From contig MEFY01000002.1 of NCBI GenBank assembly GCA_001725325.1, positions 1,119,559 to 1,183,558 of the forward strand: 64,000 nt of DNA, written 5' to 3'. The position numbers and the translations under genes were made by a program. The DNA comes from Leifsonia sp. SCN 70-46 (GTDB taxonomy: Bacteria; Actinomycetota; Actinomycetes; Actinomycetales; Microbacteriaceae). The notes beneath the pieces are model-generated. The model had not been told where the DNA came from and did no database searches. It saw only the letters and a list, made by a program, of their open reading frames with translations. Shown here one piece after another: positions 59,922 through 64,000 of this stretch (its first letter is position 1; each line of letters begins with the position of its first letter).

Positions 59922-60569
59922 CTACGGCACCGAGGTCGCGGTGACGGTCCACGTGACGGTGGCCGACTTGCCCTGGAGGGCGGTGTCGGCGCCCGACGGC
60001 AGGTACACGTCGAAGCAGTAGCCGGACGCGGCACCCGGCAGCGTCGCCGTCGCGGCGGCGAGGGCGACTCCCGTGGATCCGGCCGTGGCGAGGCTCGCGT
60101 AGCTGCTCGTGCCGCCCACTATCCACGTGGGCGAGCCCGTGAAGCTCGACGCGGAGCAGGCGGCGCCCGTGATCGCCACGGCGCGGTACTGCAGCGCCGC
60201 GCCGAGGAACGGGGTCGTGTCGGTCACGCCGTTGGTCACGGCCGGGGCCGCGAAGGTGAGCGTGCCCGCTACCGAGTTCGCCTTCGTCCGGATGAGCACG
60301 TAGCCGTAGCGGTGCGTGTCGGGCGACATGCCCGAGCCCGAGAACGAGATCGTCGCGCCCGGTGCGGACGTGTTGTCGGCCCACGCCGAGTTGTCGATGC
60401 TCGACTGCGTGTCGAAGCGGCTCGCGGAGAACGAGCCCGTCGCGAACTCCTGATCGGTCCAGGACGCGAGGGTCATCGTCGCACCGACGCCGAGGACGAG
60501 TGCTCCGGCGAGCAGGGCCCGCACCTTCGTGAAGACGCGGGACGTGCTCGCCGCCACATGGCGGCCCAT
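59922..60569 (-). CDS. SipW-dependent-type exported protein (TasA/camelysin-like signal)
   Basis: 215 residues. The signal VRALLAGALVLGVGATMTLA is followed by SWTDQEFATGSFSASRF, the SipW-dependent pattern. The mature region is Ser/Thr/Ala-rich, predicted beta-sheet, with two Cys residues. The first 45 residues closely match those of the neighbour at 60574, so they are paralogues that diverged beyond the signal. ATG at 60569 lies five bases after the neighbour's stop. It precedes the peptidase that should process it. Confidence 0.8.
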   Translation of the reverse strand: MGRHVAASTSRVFTKVRALLAGALVLGVGATMTLASWTDQEFATGSFSASRFDTQSSIDNSAWADNTSAPGATISFSGSGMSPDTHRYGYVLIRTKANSVAGTLTFAAPAVTNGVTDTTPFLGAALQYRAVAITGAACSASSFTGSPTWIVGGTSSYASLATAGSTGVALAAATATLPGAASGYCFDVYLPSGADTALQGKSATVTWTVTATSVP

Positions 60570-60573
60570 GGTC

Positions 60574-61209
60574 CTAGGAGTTCGAGGTCGCGCTGAACTG
60601 CCACGTCGCCGTCGCCGTCGAGCCCTGCGGGAGGGTCGCGTCGGAGGTGACCTGGATGCACAGGAACACGTCGGCACCCGGCGTCGTCGTGCCGTTGCCG
60701 GCCGCGAGCGTGTACTGGGTGGTGCCCGTCGTCGCGGCGCCGAGCGCGGTGCCGGCGGGGACGCGCATCGTGCCCGTCGCCGCAGGCGTGCACGCGGCGA
60801 CCGAGGCCACCTCGATGACGCCGTAGGTGAGGTGGGTGGACGCGGTGCCGCTCGCCGTCGACGACACGACGCTGCCCGTGCCCGCGACCGTCGTCGTGGC
60901 GTCGAGGTGCAGCACGTAGGCGGCCGCGACCACCGAGCTCTTGCTGAGGTTGCCGAACCCCGTCGAGAACGAGAGGGCCGCGGGAACACCCGGGTCTGAC
61001 GTCGCGTGGTCGGCGAACGTGAGGCCGTCGGCGCTGCCGACGACGTTGAAGCTGCCGGCCGTGAAGCTGCCGGTGGCGAACTCCTGGTCGGTCCACGCGG
61101 CGAGCGTCATCGCTGCCCCGAGGCCGAGCACGAGACCGCCGGCGAGAAGCGCCTTGACGCGAGTGCTGGTGGTTGTGGTCCCTGCGATGGCAGGAGAGAT
61201 TGACTGCAT
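60574..61209 (-). CDS. SipW-dependent-type exported protein (TasA/camelysin-like signal)
   Basis: 211 residues. The signal VKALLAGGLVLGLGAAMTLA is followed by AWTDQEFATGSFTAGSF. The mature domain is beta-rich with two Cys residues. It is first in the four-gene SipW operon. ATG at 61209 is chosen because GGGGGC lies eight bases ahead; ATG at 61224 has no ribosome-binding site. In Bacilli proteins with this signal form biofilm fibres; in actinobacteria their role is uncertain, so a matrix function here is inference. Confidence 0.8.
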   Translation of the reverse strand: MQSISPAIAGTTTTSTRVKALLAGGLVLGLGAAMTLAAWTDQEFATGSFTAGSFNVVGSADGLTFADHATSDPGVPAALSFSTGFGNLSKSSVVAAAYVLHLDATTTVAGTGSVVSSTASGTASTHLTYGVIEVASVAACTPAATGTMRVPAGTALGAATTGTTQYTLAAGNGTTTPGADVFLCIQVTSDATLPQGSTATATWQFSATSNS

Positions 61210-61311
61210 TGGAAGAGCCCCCATAATCGGGACCCGGCCCCCCCAGGTCGAATTCTGCCCGTCATCTCCTGATCGATCGACGAACGGCATCAGGCTACGC
61301 CGGGGCGCGAG

Positions 61312-61355
61312 CGGGGTACAAGACTTTGCCCCGTTCTGGGGACAATCGGGGTACA
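61312..61355. promoter_or_regulatory. Direct repeat CGGGGTACA in the SipW operon / dnaX divergent region
   Basis: Two exact copies of CGGGGTACA (61312-61320 and 61347-61355), 35 bases apart start to start, in a 192-base divergent region. Between them lies CCCCGTTCTGGGG. The spacing of just over three helical turns suits a dimeric regulator. A -10 for dnaX (TACTCT, 61390-61395) lies just downstream. Confidence 0.4.
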
Positions 61356-61401
61356 CCCCCGTCCGGGGCGCGCGGTCGGTGCTGGCGACTACTCTGGAGA
61401 C

Positions 61402-63471
61402 GTGGTCGCTGCCCTGTATCGCCGTTATCGACCGGAGACGTTCGCCGAGCTCATCGGCCAGACGCAGGTGACCGACCCCCTGCGCACGGCGCTGCGCACC
61501 GACCGGGTCAACCACGCCTACCTCTTCAGCGGCCCGCGCGGGTGCGGCAAGACCACGTCGGCCCGCATCCTCGCCCGCTGCCTCAACTGCGTCGAGGGCC
61601 CCACGGACACGCCGTGCGGCGTGTGCCCCTCGTGCGTCGAGCTCTCCCGCGACGGCGGCGGCTCGCTCGACGTCGTCGAGATCGACGCGGCCTCCCACAA
61701 CGGCGTCGACGATGCGCGCGACCTGCGTGAGCGGGCCGTGTACGCCCCCGCGCGCGACAGGTTCAAGATCTTCATCCTCGACGAGGCGCACATGGTCACG
61801 CCGCAGGGCTTCAACGCGCTGCTCAAGATCGTGGAGGAGCCGCCGGAGCACGTGAAGTTCATCTTCGCGACGACCGAGCCCGAGAAGGTCATCGGCACCA
61901 TCCGCTCGCGCACGCATCACTACCCGTTCCGGCTCGTGCCGCCCGCCCAGATGCTCGACTACGTGCAGCAGCTGTGCGTCTCCGAGGGCGTCGAGGTCGA
62001 GCCCGGCGTGCTGCCGCTCGTCGTGCGCGCGGGCGGCGGGTCGGTGCGTGACACCCTGTCGCTGCTCGACCAGCTCATCGCCGGCTCCGAGACGCCGCTC
62101 ATCGACTACGAGAAGGCCGTCGCGCTGCTCGGCTACACGCACGGCGCGCTGCTCGACGAGGTCGTCGACGCGCTCGGCGCGAGGGATGCGGCCGCCGCCT
62201 TCGGCTCCGTCGACCGCGTCATCCAGACCGGGCAGGATCCGCGGCGCTTCGTGGAGGACCTGCTGGAGAGGCTGCGCGACCTCATCATCGTCGCCGCGAC
62301 CTCGGGCAACGCGGCATCCGTGCTGCGCGGTGTCCCGCAGGACCAGCTCGACCGCATGGCCAAGCAGGCCCAGACGTTCGGCACGGCCGAGCTCTCCCGT
62401 TCCGCCGACGTCGTCAACGCGGCCCTCACGGAGATGACCGGGGCCACGTCGCCCCGGCTGCACCTCGAGCTCATGGTCGCGCGCATCCTCGTGCCGTCGA
62501 GCGACGACACCGAGCGCGGAGCCCTCGCCCGCGTGGAGCGGCTCGAGCGCCGCGTGGGTGTCGACGGGCCTCCGGCGGCCCCCGCTGCCGCTGCCGCGCC
62601 GAAGCGGGTCGAGCCCGTCGCGACCGCCGCTGCGCCTGCCGCATCCGTGGCCGCCGCCGCGCCTGCCGCACCCGTTCCCGCCGCCGCGCCTGCCGCACCC
62701 GTTCCCGCCGCCGCGCCCGAGCCGCCCGTCGCCGAGGAGAAGCCGGCCCCGCGCGAGCGTCCGGTCGGGCCCGTCACGCTGCAGCAGGTGAAGGATGCGT
62801 GGCCCGAGATCCTCGAGTCCGTCAAGTCCGCGAAGCTCAACGCGTGGCTCGTGGTCTACACCGCGCAGCCGCTCGAGCTGCGCGACGGCAAGGTGCTCGT
62901 GCTGTCGTTCCCGAGCCAGCGCGACGTGGAGGAGTTGAAGAAGCCCGCCTCGCCCGGCCAGGGCGTGGGCGATCTGCTCAAGAAGGCGTTCGTCGACATC
63001 CTCGGCCTCGAGCCCGCGCTTATCGCGCGTGTCGATGCGAGCGCCGCGCCGGCACCCGCGCCCGCCGTCGAGGCGGCGCCGCCTGCGGCCCCGGCGCCCG
63101 TGGACGAGCAGGCACCGCCCGAGGACTACCCGCCGACCGAGAGCACCGGATGGGCCGTCGCCGCCATCCCCTACGACGAGCCTGCCGCGTCCGAGGCCCC
63201 CGAGCCCAAGGTCGCCCGCGCTGCAGACCCTCCGGCGGCACCGGCACCGGCACCGGCACCGGCACCCGCGACCGCCGCCGATGCTGCCCCTGTCCCTGTC
63301 CCTGCCCCTGCCCCTGCCCCTGCTCCGGCTCCCGCGCCGGCCAAGCCGGCGGCCGCCGACCACGACAGCGCCCGCTACGGCGAAGCGGTGGTGCGCGAGC
63401 TGCTCGGCGCGAACTTCATCGAGGAGCAGCAGGTCGCCCCGCGCGTCGTGCCCGTTCCCCGGGAGGAGTAG
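61402..63471 (+). CDS. dnaX: DNA polymerase III subunit gamma/tau
   Basis: 689-residue clamp-loader ATPase. It has Walker A GPRGCGKTTS (about 44-53), four zinc-binding Cys residues in CLNCVEG...CGVCPSC, Walker B IFILDEAHM and sensor 1 FATTEPEK. The long C-terminal region is Pro/Ala-rich with tandem repeats, then a short conserved tail EAVVRELLGANFIEEQQV. GTG 61402 lies six bases after TACTCT (61390-61395), the leaderless pattern. A full-length tau-like protein is expected, as no slippery frameshift site was seen. recR follows three bases later. Confidence 0.96.
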   Translation: MVAALYRRYRPETFAELIGQTQVTDPLRTALRTDRVNHAYLFSGPRGCGKTTSARILARCLNCVEGPTDTPCGVCPSCVELSRDGGGSLDVVEIDAASHNGVDDARDLRERAVYAPARDRFKIFILDEAHMVTPQGFNALLKIVEEPPEHVKFIFATTEPEKVIGTIRSRTHHYPFRLVPPAQMLDYVQQLCVSEGVEVEPGVLPLVVRAGGGSVRDTLSLLDQLIAGSETPLIDYEKAVALLGYTHGALLDEVVDALGARDAAAAFGSVDRVIQTGQDPRRFVEDLLERLRDLIIVAATSGNAASVLRGVPQDQLDRMAKQAQTFGTAELSRSADVVNAALTEMTGATSPRLHLELMVARILVPSSDDTERGALARVERLERRVGVDGPPAAPAAAAAPKRVEPVATAAAPAASVAAAAPAAPVPAAAPAAPVPAAAPEPPVAEEKPAPRERPVGPVTLQQVKDAWPEILESVKSAKLNAWLVVYTAQPLELRDGKVLVLSFPSQRDVEELKKPASPGQGVGDLLKKAFVDILGLEPALIARVDASAAPAPAPAVEAAPPAAPAPVDEQAPPEDYPPTESTGWAVAAIPYDEPAASEAPEPKVARAADPPAAPAPAPAPAPATAADAAPVPVPAPAPAPAPAPAPAKPAAADHDSARYGEAVVRELLGANFIEEQQVAPRVVPVPREE
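62661..62714 (+). repeat. 27-base tandem duplication in dnaX
   Basis: Two exact 27-base units (62661-62687 and 62688-62714) in frame, each encoding nine residues of a Pro/Ala linker (AAPVP-type). It is probably a recent slippage or unequal-crossover event. Confidence 0.8.
63237..63325 (+). repeat. Hexanucleotide repeats in dnaX linker
   Basis: Five GGCACC units (63237-63266) are followed shortly by about six CCCTGT/CCCTGC units (to about 63325). All are in frame and encode Ala-Pro or Pro-Val repeats. Length changes by whole units would alter linker length without a frameshift. Confidence 0.75.
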
Positions 63472-63474
63472 GCC

Positions 63475-64000
63475 GTGTACGACGGCATCGTCCAGGAGCT
63501 CATCGACGAGCTGGGCCGCCTCCCCGGCATCGGGCCCAAGTCGGCGCAGCGCATCGCGTTCCACATCCTGCAGACCGAGAGCTTCGACGTCACGCGGCTC
63601 TCCGAGGTGCTGCGCGAGGTGCGCGACAAGGTGCGCTTCTGCTCGATCTGCGGCAACGTGACCGAGTCGGAGACGTGCTCCATCTGCCGTGACCCGCGCC
63701 GCTCGCACGCGACGATCTGCGTGGTCGAGGAGGCGAAGGACGTCGTCGCCATCGAGCGCACGCGCGAGTTCAAGGGCCTCTACCACGTGCTCGGCGGAGC
63801 CATCAGCCCCATCGACGGCATCGGCCCCGACGACCTCAGGATGAAGCAGCTCGTCGCGCGCCTCGCCGACGGCACCGTCACCGAGGTCATCATCGCGACG
63901 GACCCGAACCTGGAGGGTGAGGCGACCGCCACCTACCTCACGCGTCTGCTCAACTACCCCGGCCTGCGCGTCACGCGGTTGGCGTCGGGCCTGCCGGTCG
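63475..64000 (+). CDS. recR: Recombination protein RecR, 3' end missing
   Basis: 175 residues are visible before the window ends. The N-terminal helix-hairpin-helix [18 protein letters not shown], the zinc finger [16 protein letters not shown] and the start of the Toprim domain ([30 protein letters not shown]) are intact. RecR works with RecO and RecF in daughter-strand gap repair. GTG 63475 has GGAGGAG eight bases ahead, partly inside the end of dnaX. The dnaX-recR order is widespread. Confidence 0.96.
   Translation, partial: MYDGIVQELIDELGRLPGIGPKSAQRIAFHILQTESFDVTRLSEVLREVRDKVRFCSICGNVTESETCSICRDPRRSHATICVVEEAKDVVAIERTREFKGLYHVLGGAISPIDGIGPDDLRMKQLVARLADGTVTEVIIATDPNLEGEATATYLTRLLNYPGLRVTRLASGLPV

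Noticed and set aside
62900-63000. Programmed frameshift in dnaX producing a short gamma form
   Set aside because: No A-run slippery site with a following hairpin was seen. The AAGAAGG stretches are ordinary Lys codons.
61210-63786. Extension of the SipW-dependent gene frame across dnaX on the minus strand
   Set aside because: The signal peptide at 61209 and its ribosome-binding site fix the real start. The upstream frame is a shadow of dnaX.

Overview
This is a 64-kb chromosomal window from a high-GC Gram-positive bacterium. It is almost certainly an actinomycete and probably belongs to the family Microbacteriaceae. The evidence is the very strong GC bias at third codon positions, frequent GTG starts, ATGA/GTGA stop-start overlaps, TANNNT -10 boxes often exactly six bases before a start codon, a short SRP RNA beside tRNA-Ser close to dnaX-recR, and actinobacterial-type xylose isomerase, Hut enzymes and SipW-type export genes. 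No mobile element, CRISPR array or rRNA gene was found. Genes cover nearly all of the window and no gene-free stretch exceeds 300 bases.

Layout. (1) 1-5033: the end of a type IV pilus cluster (PilX-like minor pilin, prepilin peptidase, PilM, PilN, PilO). (2) 5110-6232: two small membrane proteins. (3) 6431-10756: the str cluster rpsL-rpsG-fusA-tuf, with a good promoter and a strong terminator. The S10 ribosomal operon does not follow it. (4) 10810-17034: an IclR regulator divergent from hutH-hutU-hutG-hutI (histidine to glutamate) plus a small membrane protein. (5) 17166-25491: araB-araD-araA followed by a chvE-mmsA-mmsB sugar ABC importer, preceded by a promoter carrying two matching operator sites. 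(6) 25589-30055: a 1488-residue secreted, membrane-anchored Ig-repeat surface protein. (7) 30063-34357, minus strand: ROK regulator and a xylose-type ABC importer. (8) 34560-39101: a second mmsA-mmsB-chvE importer. (9) 39164-44355, minus strand: an RbsA/RbsC-type importer followed by xylA-xylB. (10) 44639-49213: the divergent binding protein, a Gfo/Idh/MocA dehydrogenase, a sugar-isomerase-like TIM barrel and a second ROK regulator. (11) 49219-54773: drug exporter, PAP2 phosphatase, saccharopine-dehydrogenase-like protein, HerA-like ATPase and a PH-domain-like membrane protein. (12) 54812-58226: tRNA-Ser, SRP RNA, pta-ackA. (13) 58223-61209, minus strand: a SipW signal peptidase with three SipW-dependent exported proteins. 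(14) 61402-64000: dnaX and the start of recR.

How the parts fit. About 32 kb (17-49 kb) is a pentose-use island. Four separate class-2 (CUT2) sugar importers feed L-arabinose and D-xylose catabolism towards xylulose 5-phosphate, each locus with its own regulator or operator; pta-ackA would handle acetyl phosphate from overflow or phosphoketolase flux. The most unusual features are two importer permeases with unrelated extra membrane domains at their N termini (one RDD-like, one DUF5684-like), a SipW signal peptidase fused to a second exported domain, and a recurring leaderless-gene signature. Hairpins sit after two of the sugar-binding-protein genes and probably let these be made in excess over the transporter or enzyme genes downstream.

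All functional calls rest on motifs, length and neighbourhood read by eye; no database search was run.
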